DNA of 53,519 nucleotides, taken from assembly GCF_014204325.1 (NCBI RefSeq), contig NZ_JACHKT010000036.1:1-53519 (forward strand), read 5' to 3'. The position numbers and the translations under genes were made by a program. A model generated the notes under the pieces. That model saw only the letters and a list, made by a program, of their open reading frames with translations, was not told where the DNA came from and ran no database searches. This document shows positions 6,875 through 15,072 of the stretch, one piece after another. This DNA is from Arcicella rosea. Lineage in GTDB: Bacteria; Bacteroidota; Bacteroidia; Cytophagales; Spirosomataceae. Within the stretch, counting starts at the first letter, position 1. Each line of letters opens with the position of its first letter.

Positions 6875-9427
6875 TTAAAAAGAGAAATGTACAGACGCTT
6901 TTAATGCAAAAGGTCTTGGACTTTTCCCTGATGGTGAAAGATGATCTAGGTAAGAAAGGCGATGAAATGCCTGAATCCTAAATATCTTAAAGATGTTATC
7001 AATACCGTATCCAACTTCAATATAAGGTTTGTTGGGGTCTAGTCCTGAAAAACTATATCTTGGCTGTAATTCTCCTTTAGTATGTTTTGGATTAATTACT
7101 GGTATCGCTTCTTGCATCAGTTCTTTATTTTCTTCTCGCTGACTTCCTAGAAGTACATTAGCAGAAGCAATCAAACGCCATTTTAATTGACGAATGGCAG
7201 GAATACGGTTAAAGAGTAATCCATCAAAATTGTGGTTATAATTTAACGAAACGTATTTATCACTTACAAATTCAAAATAGTGCATTGTATTAAATGCGGC
7301 ACGATTATAAAAAAAGGTTTCGTTCCCTAAATGTGGGAACAAAAGCGGTGCTGGCAAAGCTGTTGGAATATAGCCTGCCTGCAAAGTATAATCTGAGCGA
7401 CCAATTGTTCCAATACGAAACGATTGAAATACTTTTGCCATAAACTTATCATAACGAAAATCTCCGTTAAGGACTTTCATTCCATGTTGATAAGTTAGCG
7501 TAACAGTAGGAGTACGTTTACTTCCAAGCGTTATGCGTTCATTACCATCCATTAAGAATGTTTCATTCTTTGCGAAGCGTGCTTCAAACGTAAAAAATGT
7601 ATCGTCGTAATGATCGACCGTTGGTGAATGTTTGCCTTGGTCGGGATGTGTGCGGTATTGAAACTCAAAAAGTGGGTCAAAACCTCTTGTTGTGAGTGAA
7701 CTCGTGAAAGTGATACCTTTTGTAGGTTCTGTTTTATAGAATACTTCACTTTCTCTTCGGTAGAAAGCACCAGAAAATGCACCCCAGCGTGTAAAAGCAT
7801 AAAATATTTTATTGTCGCCAATTAATTCTGGTGTCAATCCTATGCGTTCTAAATCATAACTGTGTTTTATTCCAGCGACAGTCCAATGTCTGCGTGAAAT
7901 AATATAGTCAACTTCTCCGCCATATTTAAGTGTTAAATCTCTAGTTCCAAATCCTGCCCAGCCTTTTAGAATCCATTCTTTGCTAAAATCTGAGTTTGTT
8001 TTAAAACCCAATCTTGTTCTGATTCCTTCAATTTTATTGACAGATAAAAGTGAAATGTAGGGACCTATTCCAAATTTATTGAATCTTTTATAGCCACTTG
8101 CCACAATTTCTGCGATTTCGACATAAGTTTTCACGATTGGAACATTCCTTACAGTATCAATTAGTTTTGAAGCTAAAATATCTTGTGCAGAAAGTGATTC
8201 ATGTCTTGCTTCTAGCCAAAATTTAGGGTCAGGTTCTTTAGAATCTTCTGCTACTTCAATCGGTAAGTCATAAAAGCTTAGTTCTTTTGGTTGATTTACG
8301 ACAAAATCCTTATTTGAAATATACATTTTCAACAACATCCCCGCCGAATTTTTAGTTAATTCAGCAATATCAATTAAAAATCGTGTTTTTGATGGCAACC
8401 AAGCTCCTTCAGAAGTCTGTTCTAATTCTTGAGATATTTTTATTTTGTCAATAAAGTTGATATTTGCCTCTTTTCCAACAGTAGCATCAATTTGTACTAA
8501 AGCATACGAAGTAGTATCAATATAAGCTTTCCCTATAAAAACTAAATCTTTATCATTTTTAGGGTCAAATTCCATTCCGTAACAAATATGACCGTCAACA
8601 TTTGTTGTATCTGACAAAAACCACTTGTATGTTCCTTTCCAATTATCACCAAATGGAGAAATAATATCTTTGCCTAAAAATGGCACATAATTATCGTAGA
8701 AATTGTAATTAGCAAAAATGTTTCCTCCAACAAGTTGCGAGACAAAACCTCCTTCTTTTACACCAACACCTTTGATATTATTTTTCAAGATAATTTCTTT
8801 CTTTCTTGAAGGATTTTCACGGAAGTAATATTTTGAAAGCGTTTCGGAAATAAAAGTTGGAATTACAGCTTTGCCGTCTTCACCTGCTAGTTTTTCAAAT
8901 TTTTCAATCGCTCCCTGTATTTGCTTCATCACCTTTCTTTCTTTAAATTTTTCAGAAAGGTTATCCACATCCAATTCCATTTTTGAATAAGAATTATACT
9001 CAAAAGCATTCAGTCGCTTTCTATCATTCTTGTTTTTATTTTCACTAAGTTTTCTAAGAATTTTAAATGCAGGATTTTCACCAGAATATACCACTACTTC
9101 ATCTAAAGATTTGGCTTCTCCTTGTAATTGGAAGTCTATCGTTTGAGTAAATATTTTTTTATCAAGTACTTTCATTCTCCTTTTATAATTAATAGTACTT
9201 ACATAAATGGAGTCGGAAAGCACTTTTGTTTTGATAACATAAATGCCTTCAAAATTTGTTTGTGCACCTACATTCATACCTTTCAAGCCAACTGTTGCAA
9301 AAGGCAAAGGGTCTCCATTTTTGGCATCAGTTACAACTCCAGTAATAGTGTATTGGGCATTGGCGTTTTGGTAAGCTAAAGCAACGATTATAACAATTAG
9401 CAGTTTTAAAGTTTTTGGGTAAATCAT
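6875..9427 (-). CDS. Outer-membrane DUF5686 protein with N-terminal carboxypeptidase-regulatory-like domain
   Basis: An 850-residue outer-membrane protein common in Bacteroidota, role unknown. From the ATG at 9425-9427 there is a signal peptide (LLIVIIVALAYQNANA). A CarboxypepD_reg-like beta-sandwich follows (about residues 26-105: YTITGVVTDAKNGDPLPFAT), the same module that opens TonB-dependent receptors. The rest is a DUF5686-type region ending in aromatic-alternating strands and a C-terminal Phe (KASVHFSF), typical of a barrel inserted by the BAM machinery. No TonB box or plug is visible, so it is not a TonB receptor. It seems to be a single-gene unit. Confidence 0.85.
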   Translation of the reverse strand: MIYPKTLKLLIVIIVALAYQNANAQYTITGVVTDAKNGDPLPFATVGLKGMNVGAQTNFEGIYVIKTKVLSDSIYVSTINYKRRMKVLDKKIFTQTIDFQLQGEAKSLDEVVVYSGENPAFKILRKLSENKNKNDRKRLNAFEYNSYSKMELDVDNLSEKFKERKVMKQIQGAIEKFEKLAGEDGKAVIPTFISETLSKYYFRENPSRKKEIILKNNIKGVGVKEGGFVSQLVGGNIFANYNFYDNYVPFLGKDIISPFGDNWKGTYKWFLSDTTNVDGHICYGMEFDPKNDKDLVFIGKAYIDTTSYALVQIDATVGKEANINFIDKIKISQELEQTSEGAWLPSKTRFLIDIAELTKNSAGMLLKMYISNKDFVVNQPKELSFYDLPIEVAEDSKEPDPKFWLEARHESLSAQDILASKLIDTVRNVPIVKTYVEIAEIVASGYKRFNKFGIGPYISLLSVNKIEGIRTRLGFKTNSDFSKEWILKGWAGFGTRDLTLKYGGEVDYIISRRHWTVAGIKHSYDLERIGLTPELIGDNKIFYAFTRWGAFSGAFYRRESEVFYKTEPTKGITFTSSLTTRGFDPLFEFQYRTHPDQGKHSPTVDHYDDTFFTFEARFAKNETFLMDGNERITLGSKRTPTVTLTYQHGMKVLNGDFRYDKFMAKVFQSFRIGTIGRSDYTLQAGYIPTALPAPLLFPHLGNETFFYNRAAFNTMHYFEFVSDKYVSLNYNHNFDGLLFNRIPAIRQLKWRLIASANVLLGSQREENKELMQEAIPVINPKHTKGELQPRYSFSGLDPNKPYIEVGYGIDNIFKIFRIQAFHRLSYLDHLSPSGKSPRPFALKASVHFSF

Positions 9428-9592
9428 TCTATTTGTGAATGTTAAAGAAATTAGCATTTATACTCGAATTTACATGATTTAGAGGCAATATCAAATTTGC
9501 TCGCATAATACAGACATTTCATCTATTCAAAACCCCTATTTAAAGCATAAATCTTTAAAAAAAACAATTATCTTATCCGTTACAACCCATAA

Positions 9593-9647
9593 AGTAAAAT
9601 AGCCACAAGGCTAAGTTTTTTTCACTTAACCTTGTGGCTATTTTACT
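9593..9647. terminator. Bidirectional intrinsic terminator downstream of rdgB
   Basis: An 18-bp perfect stem (9593-9610 with 9630-9647), extended inward by TAAG/CTTA after one mismatch. It lies 13 bp past the rdgB stop codon. Confidence 0.85.
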
Positions 9648-9659
9648 GTCTTTTTATAT

Positions 9660-10232
9660 TTATTTTAAAAAGCTAATTAATTTTTCAACAGCTTTTGCAC
9701 GATGCGAAATTTCACCTTTTTCCTCTATACTCATTTCTGCAAAAGTTACTTCATAACCTTCGGGCATAAAAATTGGGTCATACCCAAAGCCTTCGCTTCC
9801 TTTTAATTCTTCAATAATTTTACCTTTAATAATCCCTTCAAACTGATTTACTTTCCCATCTAAAATCAGTGTAATAACCGTCCTGAACTGAGCTGAACGG
9901 TCTTCTACTCCTGATAAGTTTTTTAAAAGTAAAGCGATATTATCAGCATGGCTTCTTTGCTCTCCAGCATATCGAGCAGAAAATACTCCTGGTTCACCGT
10001 TCAATGCAGTTACTTCCAAACCCGAATCATCTGCAAAACAATCTACCTGATAATGATCAAAAAGATATTGAGCTTTTTGTAAAGAATTGGCTTCTAAGGT
10101 ATTTCCTGTTTCAGGCAATTCTTCTTGACAACCAATTTGATTGAGCGTCAATAACTCAAAATGTTGTCCTAAAATCGCTTGAACTTCTTCTACTTTATGA
10201 GCATTGTTCGTTGCAAAACATAGTTTTTTCAT
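9660..10232 (-). CDS. rdgB: XTP/dITP diphosphatase (HAM1/RdgB family)
   Basis: This cytoplasmic house-cleaning enzyme hydrolyses non-canonical purine triphosphates (dITP, XTP) to monophosphate and pyrophosphate, keeping them out of DNA. The 190-residue protein has the family motifs: [10 protein letters not shown] at the N-terminus, ADDSGLEV and GVFSARYAG in the middle (metal-binding Asp), and EGFGYDPIF near residue 150. I start at the ATG at 10230-10232, directly before KKLCFATNN. The terminator of the upstream FKBP operon lies in its leader, so it has its own promoter or depends on read-through. Confidence 0.93.
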   Translation of the reverse strand: MKKLCFATNNAHKVEEVQAILGQHFELLTLNQIGCQEELPETGNTLEANSLQKAQYLFDHYQVDCFADDSGLEVTALNGEPGVFSARYAGEQRSHADNIALLLKNLSGVEDRSAQFRTVITLILDGKVNQFEGIIKGKIIEELKGSEGFGYDPIFMPEGYEVTFAEMSIEEKGEISHRAKAVEKLISFLK

Positions 10233-10240
10233 GATAAAAT

Positions 10241-10277
10241 AAATAAAAAACCTCCTCATTTCTACGTGAGGAGGCTC
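10241..10277 (-). terminator. Intrinsic terminator of the FKBP lipoprotein genes
   Basis: CCTCCTCA (10251-10258) pairs with TGAGGAGG (10267-10274) around an 8-nt loop; on the minus strand the second arm runs into TTTTTTATT. It follows the FKBP gene stop by 18 bp and sits immediately upstream of the rdgB start. Confidence 0.9.
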
Positions 10278-10294
10278 TTAATGAAAATATAAAT

Positions 10295-11170
10295 TTATTT
10301 AACCGCAGTTACTTCTATTTCAAAATTTAATGGTGAATATGGAGGAATTACGTAAACGTTTAAATTATTAAGGCTTCCATTTTTACTATAACCTAATGAA
10401 GAGGGAAAAACAAAATTCCCTTTATCACCTACTTTTAGTTTTGAAACACTTTCTTCAAAACCTGGCACCACTGAACCTTGTCCTATTACAAAACTAAGAC
10501 TTCCTGTATCAAATTGTTCGTTGTAAATATAGAAACCATTAAGGTCTCTTTTTCGAGTTTTAAAAAGTAAATTTCCTGTATAAGCTACCGTAACAGTTTG
10601 TCCAGCTTTAACCAATTCTCCAGTAGAGTTTGATTTCGTAATTACATATTGTAAACCTGTACTGGTTGAATTAACATTTAATCCTGCAAATTTACTTTGA
10701 ACGAATTCACCAATCTGTTCCGTTTCATTACGAGTTGAAATCAATTGAATACTTAAGATTGTAGGTTCAGTATATTGGCTTGTTTCTGGAAAAATAATTA
10801 TTCCTTTTTCACCTTCTTTTAATAATGCAGCAGCAATGCTATAAATAGAATTATAAGTAAAATAAGTAAAACCTAACGGTACTGTTGTGGTACTATCAAG
10901 TAATGTTCCGTCTAATTTTCTATATGTATAAAAAAACTTTACTAATTCCGTTTCTTTTGCACTCCTGCCTGAAGCATTTGGAGTAGTTACTGTATAATAA
11001 GCTCCAGAATTGGCTTCCTTGGTAAGTGTCAGATTATTAGCTTTACCGTATTGAATTACTTTGTTTTCATTCTCTATGTATCGCTTACTTGTATCTTCAA
11101 GGCCACTCGAACATGAACTTAGCAACCCAACAACACCAAATAACATTACCCAAAATATACTTTTATTCAT
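10295..11170 (-). CDS. FKBP-type peptidyl-prolyl isomerase lipoprotein (third of three)
   Basis: A 291-residue lipoprotein anchored in an envelope membrane. The lipobox LLSSC is at residues 16-20. The C-terminal third is a recognisable FKBP domain: VAYTGNLLF, then FVIGQGSVVPGFEESVSKLKVGD and PPYSPLNFEIEV. The middle (about residues 50-150) has the same layout in decayed form (LVKFFYTYRKLDGTLLDST, LLKEGEKGIIIFP), so it looks like two FKBP-like repeats, the first probably inactive. An 11-residue insertion (TRKRDLNGFYI) lies in the active-domain flap. The gap to the upstream FKBP gene is only 16 bp, so they are one operon. These proteins fold or hold periplasmic proteins; the context is like that of gliding protein GldI in flavobacteria. 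Confidence 0.85.
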   Translation of the reverse strand: MNKSIFWVMLFGVVGLLSSCSSGLEDTSKRYIENENKVIQYGKANNLTLTKEANSGAYYTVTTPNASGRSAKETELVKFFYTYRKLDGTLLDSTTTVPLGFTYFTYNSIYSIAAALLKEGEKGIIIFPETSQYTEPTILSIQLISTRNETEQIGEFVQSKFAGLNVNSTSTGLQYVITKSNSTGELVKAGQTVTVAYTGNLLFKTRKRDLNGFYIYNEQFDTGSLSFVIGQGSVVPGFEESVSKLKVGDKGNFVFPSSLGYSKNGSLNNLNVYVIPPYSPLNFEIEVTAVK

Positions 11171-11186
11171 TGTTTTGTATTTATTT

Positions 11187-12080
11187 TTATTTATCCTTCA
11201 TTGCTACAATTTCTAATTCAAAAATAAGTGGTGTGTATGGTGGAATTCTTCCGCCATCTCTTGAATCTCCGGTTGCACCATAACCAAGTGCAGACCTAAA
11301 GATGATTGTTGCTTTTTCGCCTAGTTTCATTTTATTTGCACCTATCATAAAACCTGTCACAAACGATGCTGCTGTAGAACCTACTGTTAAACTTAAAGAA
11401 TCTGTTGTATTTAGATTAGTATCGAAGATTTCGCCATTCAAAAATTTACCAGTGTATTTAATTTTTGCTACTTTCCCTGCTATTAAATCCGCAGAACCAT
11501 CTCTTGTTTTGATATATCGTACTCCTTCTGTGGTTTTTTCTGTAACTGTAATGTTCTTTTCTTTTATATAGCGGTCAATGGCTGCTTCTTCTCCAGAAGT
11601 TTGGAAATAAGATATATCACAACGTACAGGTTGATTAGCGGCTAAATTAGGAAAAGCTACACCACCACCCACTAATCTTGAAGGTAAAATAAAAGTACCT
11701 TTTTCACCTTCGTGCATTAATGAAATGAATTTCAAAAAGATATTAGTATTTACTCCGTTGTGGTAAAACGTAAAAGGCTTGTTCGTTAGTACAGATGAAC
11801 TATCGATTTTAACACCGTCTAGCCTAGTAATGACATAATGCAAGTGGATAGTATCGCCTAAAATCATTTGGCGACCATTCGCATTCGACTGAGTAATTGT
11901 ATAATAAACCCCATTTCCAGCTTTTTGCATCGTTAGGCTTTTACTACTGATATATTGCTGGATTTGTGTTTCGTTTTGTTGGTCGATTACATTTTCTTCC
12001 AAAACAACCGAAGAAAGACATGAACTGAGCAAACTCACTACCGCCCCAAACACTAAAAAGTTTAATAATTTGAACTTCAT
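11187..12080 (-). CDS. FKBP-type peptidyl-prolyl isomerase lipoprotein (second of three)
   Basis: A 297-residue lipoprotein with lipobox LLSSC at residues 17-21. A conserved C-terminal FKBP domain is present: KIKYTGKFLNGEIFDTN, FVTGFMIGANKMKLGEKATI, then GGRIPPYTPLIFELEI. The N-terminal half repeats the fold imperfectly (LHYVITRLDGVKIDSS, LMHEGEKGTFILPS). It is a close paralogue of the next gene downstream, which starts 16 bp after its stop, so the pair arose by tandem duplication and is co-transcribed. Expected to act in the periplasm on secreted or outer-membrane proteins. Confidence 0.87.
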   Translation of the reverse strand: MKFKLLNFLVFGAVVSLLSSCLSSVVLEENVIDQQNETQIQQYISSKSLTMQKAGNGVYYTITQSNANGRQMILGDTIHLHYVITRLDGVKIDSSSVLTNKPFTFYHNGVNTNIFLKFISLMHEGEKGTFILPSRLVGGGVAFPNLAANQPVRCDISYFQTSGEEAAIDRYIKEKNITVTEKTTEGVRYIKTRDGSADLIAGKVAKIKYTGKFLNGEIFDTNLNTTDSLSLTVGSTAASFVTGFMIGANKMKLGEKATIIFRSALGYGATGDSRDGGRIPPYTPLIFELEIVAMKDK

Positions 12081-12326
12081 CGTTACTGACTGTTATTTGA
12101 TTATCAGTTATTCGTTAAAATCATAACGAAACTAAACTCTTATTTGAAACGCAAAATAACGAAATCCATTGTTGGAAATTCGTTAAAAACTGTTAAAATG
12201 GCATAAAGCCAAAAAGGTAAGTAAAAAAGTACAACAAAATCTTAGAAATAAATAAATTAAAAACCTTTAGGCTAAAAGATTTACATATTTCATTTTACTG
12301 TCTTCTTTACTTACCTTCTGTGAAAT

Positions 12327-13193
12327 CTATTGTCCGCCTTTTTTGAAATCTACCACTTCAACATCAAAAACTAAAGCAGAGTTGGCAGGAATTGGTCCTT
12401 GAGCAGCCTCGCCATAGCCAATTGTTGGTGGAATCAAGAAAGTACCTTTCCCTCCTTTTTTCATCATCAATAATGCTTCATTGAAACCTGGAATCATACT
12501 TCCGATTGGCATATCTAATGGGCTTGGGCTTTTATCAAACTCTTTTCCATCTAAAAACTTACCAACATACATACATTTACAAACGTCACCAGTTTTAGGT
12601 GTTTCGCCTGTTCCTTCTTTCGTGATTACATATTGTAAACCAGAAGCAGTAGTTTTGAATGTTAAGCCAGATTTTTTAACATAATCAGCCATCATTTGTG
12701 GCAATTTAGTTTTACGATCTTCAGCATCAGCTTTTGCTTTTGCTTGTTCAGCAGCCATATCTTTTTCAAATTCAGCTTTCGACTGTACTTTCAAAATCTT
12801 AACTGTGTATTTTAAATCTGTTCCTTTTTTGATAAATGGAGGTAATTGCTGACCACCTTTTGCTAAAGAATCTACTGGAACATAAATTGTTGCACTATCT
12901 CCTAATGAAAGTAAACGTAAGCCATCTTCAAAAGAACCTTTGAAGCCTGATAAGCCAGCTGGTTGTAACATAGCACGTGCTGGTTGTGAAGCTGGCGACT
13001 CTTGAAGTACTGAGTCTGTAGAATTTTGAATTTTAGCAGTAAACGAAATAATATCTCCGTCTTTTAATTTTCTTGCTTTGTCGTCGTGGCTATGAATTTG
13101 GATTTTCACACCTTCTTTTACTTCTACACGATTCTTGTTACATGCAACCATCATACTGGCAGCAAACAATACAACACTGATTCTTTTGAACAT
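12327..13193 (-). CDS. FKBP-type peptidyl-prolyl isomerase lipoprotein (first of three)
   Basis: A 288-residue lipoprotein with lipobox MMVAC at residues 14-18. An N-terminal FKBP-like half (residues 40-145, ISFTAKIQN, GDSATIYVP) is joined by a charged Lys/Ala-rich helix (EFEKDMAAEQAKAKADAEDR, about 147-166) to a complete FKBP domain (GLQYVITKEGTG, CKCMYVGKFLDGKEFD, MIPGFNEALLMMKKGGKG, IPANSALVFDVEV). This Mip/FkpA-like layout, with helix then catalytic domain, suggests chaperone plus isomerase activity. It is more distant from the other two FKBP genes and is separated from them by about 245 bp. The neighbouring DHH phosphoesterase and ndk match the gldI neighbourhood I recall from flavobacteria, so a GldI-like role is possible but unproven. 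Confidence 0.87.
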   Translation of the reverse strand: MFKRISVVLFAASMMVACNKNRVEVKEGVKIQIHSHDDKARKLKDGDIISFTAKIQNSTDSVLQESPASQPARAMLQPAGLSGFKGSFEDGLRLLSLGDSATIYVPVDSLAKGGQQLPPFIKKGTDLKYTVKILKVQSKAEFEKDMAAEQAKAKADAEDRKTKLPQMMADYVKKSGLTFKTTASGLQYVITKEGTGETPKTGDVCKCMYVGKFLDGKEFDKSPSPLDMPIGSMIPGFNEALLMMKKGGKGTFLIPPTIGYGEAAQGPIPANSALVFDVEVVDFKKGGQ

Positions 13194-13340
13194 TTTTGTT
13201 TGATTTTATTGATTTTATTTTAGTTTTTTTGCTCGATGAGCGATTATTTAAGCCCTGTTTAAAATAAACGAGTTAGTGTATAAATTAAAGTAATGTATAT
13301 CAATATTTTAGACTCAAAACTCATCACTCACAATTCTTAC

Positions 13341-14366
13341 TTAAATGGGTACTGCTAATAATTCTGCCTGATACTCTGGTAAAATACCAATAAATTTTTC
13401 TACGGTTGCTTCTAAACCAATACCCGATGTTTTACCGCCAGAGGCATTTTTGTGTCCGCCTCCGCTGAAATATTTTGAAGCAATTTGATTCACAGCAAAT
13501 TCTTCTACCGAACGGAATGACATTTTTACTGCCTCCGGACGGTCAACAATGATTACTGACATTACTACTCCTTCAATTTGTAAACCATAATTTACAATTC
13601 CTTCAGTATCGCCAGTTTGCGAATTAAAACGTTTTAGTTCTTCTTCTGTAACGGTAAAATAAGCGACTCTGTATTCTGGTAAAATGACTAATTTTTCTGA
13701 AAGAACATATCCTAAAAAATTCAATCTTTCAGCGGTTGTACTATCATAAATTCGGCGATGAATCAGGTTTGTATTCACGCCAATTTCCATAATATCAGCT
13801 ACAATTCTGTGTACTGCTGGCGTTGTACTTGGATGACGGAAAGAACCTGTATCCGTCATAATTCCAGCATATAAACATTCACAAATAGCGACGTCTAGTA
13901 AAGATTCATCTCCTAAAAGTACTATTAATTGAAATATCAATTGTGCTGTAGCAGCCGCTTTGGTATCATGATAAGAAAACTGTGCAAAATCTTCAGGAAA
14001 AGTATGATGATCAATCATTACTTTTATGGCATCCGATTGTTTGACAGGGTCAGCCATTGCTTCAATACGAGACAATGCTGAAAAATCTAGACAAAATATT
14101 ATATCCGCCTCAGCTATTAATTTATTAGATTTGCCTCTTAATTTATAATCTTCATAATTAATAACTTCCTCATTATTAGGCATCCAGAATAGGAATTTAG
14201 GATAATCAGAAGGAGTAATAACTGTGATATGATGTCCTTTTTTTCTTAAATATCCTGCTAAACCTAATGCAGACCCAAGTGCATCGGCATCGGGTTTAAA
14301 ATGGGTTGTAATTACAATTTTTTTGGGCGTATTAATCAACTCACGAAAGGCTTCAAGATTTTGCAT
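13341..14366 (-). CDS. nrnA: DHH/DHHA1 phosphoesterase, NrnA-like (oligoribonuclease / pAp phosphatase)
   Basis: A 341-residue cytoplasmic enzyme. In this family the DHH domain cleaves very short RNAs (nanoRNA) or 3'-phosphoadenosine 5'-phosphate using two manganese ions. The metal motifs are visible: TTHFKPDADALGSALGL, then CLDFSALSR, MIDHHTFPED (the DHH triad) and MTDTGSFRHPST. The C-terminal DHHA1 substrate-binding motif is GGGHKNASGG near residue 310. The FKBP lipoprotein gene follows on the same strand after about 150 bp. A terminator-shaped hairpin lies in its leader (see 14438-14476). Confidence 0.9.
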   Translation of the reverse strand: MQNLEAFRELINTPKKIVITTHFKPDADALGSALGLAGYLRKKGHHITVITPSDYPKFLFWMPNNEEVINYEDYKLRGKSNKLIAEADIIFCLDFSALSRIEAMADPVKQSDAIKVMIDHHTFPEDFAQFSYHDTKAAATAQLIFQLIVLLGDESLLDVAICECLYAGIMTDTGSFRHPSTTPAVHRIVADIMEIGVNTNLIHRRIYDSTTAERLNFLGYVLSEKLVILPEYRVAYFTVTEEELKRFNSQTGDTEGIVNYGLQIEGVVMSVIIVDRPEAVKMSFRSVEEFAVNQIASKYFSGGGHKNASGGKTSGIGLEATVEKFIGILPEYQAELLAVPI

Positions 14367-14437
14367 TATATACGATTGATTATCAGGATATTATGTTTTA
14401 TTCTAAATTTGAATGGCAAAGTTAGCGAGAATTCTCC

Positions 14438-14476
14438 ACAAAAAAAGCTGCTAGGTTTCTAAAACCTTACAGCTTT
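14438..14476 (-). terminator. Terminator-like hairpin in the leader of the DHH gene
   Basis: AAAGCTG (14444-14450) and AGGTTT (14453-14458) pair with CAGCTTT (14470-14476) and AAACCT (14462-14467), separated by a 2-nt internal loop. On the minus strand the structure is followed by a seven-T run. No minus-strand gene lies directly upstream, so it is either a leader attenuator or a block to antisense transcription. Confidence 0.6.
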
Positions 14477-14592
14477 GTCGTAATTTTACATAAATTATCT
14501 ATTTTAATAGGGGTTTAATTGCTTTTCAATAAGCTTTAAAACTATTTGGCACATAGAAATATCACATTCCACACATTTCATAAATTCAAAAT

Positions 14593-15012
14593 ATGGCAAC
14601 TAATAGAACTTTTACAATGATTAAGCCTGATGCAGTAGCAGAAGGTAACTCTGGCGCAATTATTAAAATGATTGAAGAAGCGGGTTTCCGTATTGTAGCC
14701 ATTAAAAAAACGCTACTTACCAAGGAAAGAGCTGGAGAATTTTATGCAGTTCACGCTGAAAGACCTTTTTATGGTGAATTATGCGACTATATGTCGTCGG
14801 GACCAATCATTCCAATGATTTTGGAGAAAGAGAATGCAGTGCTGGATTTCCGTACATTAATCGGAGCAACCAATCCAGCTCAGGCAGCTGAAGGTACAAT
14901 TCGTAAAGTTTTCGCTAAATCGGTACAGGCTAACGCAATTCACGGTTCTGACTCTGATGAAAATGCAGCTATTGAAGGGTTTTTCTTTTTTGCTGGTGTA
15001 GAGCAGTTTTAA
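14593..15012 (+). CDS. ndk: Nucleoside diphosphate kinase
   Basis: Exchanges the terminal phosphate between nucleoside triphosphates and diphosphates, keeping NTP pools balanced; cytoplasmic and usually hexameric or tetrameric. The 139-residue protein starts with the family segment [11 protein letters not shown] and has [14 protein letters not shown] and RTLIGATNP. The active-site histidine is in [12 protein letters not shown]. Length is standard. It is a lone plus-strand gene between the minus-strand DHH gene and ftsA. Confidence 0.96.
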   Translation: MATNRTFTMIKPDAVAEGNSGAIIKMIEEAGFRIVAIKKTLLTKERAGEFYAVHAERPFYGELCDYMSSGPIIPMILEKENAVLDFRTLIGATNPAQAAEGTIRKVFAKSVQANAIHGSDSDENAAIEGFFFFAGVEQF

Positions 15013-15030
15013 TAATGCTGTTATACATCA

Positions 15031-15072
15031 ATATGAGTAGTAATATGTTTTATTCCATGCTACTACTCATAT
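15031..15072. terminator. Inverted repeat between convergent ndk and ftsA
   Basis: A 12-bp perfect stem (15031-15042 with 15061-15072) with an 18-nt loop. The right arm covers the last codons and stop of ftsA. It has no good T-run on either side, so it is only a possible shared terminator. Confidence 0.45.

Noticed and set aside
7552-7821. Minus-strand open frame of 89 codons inside the DUF5686 gene
   Set aside because: It is a shifted frame within a clear coding region with a full-length family match; no start signal or domain.
12214-12317. 12-bp inverted repeat (12214-12225 with 12306-12317) between FKBP genes as a terminator
   Set aside because: The arms are 80 bp apart with no T-run at the right place; pairing in RNA would be weak, so it was not listed as a feature.
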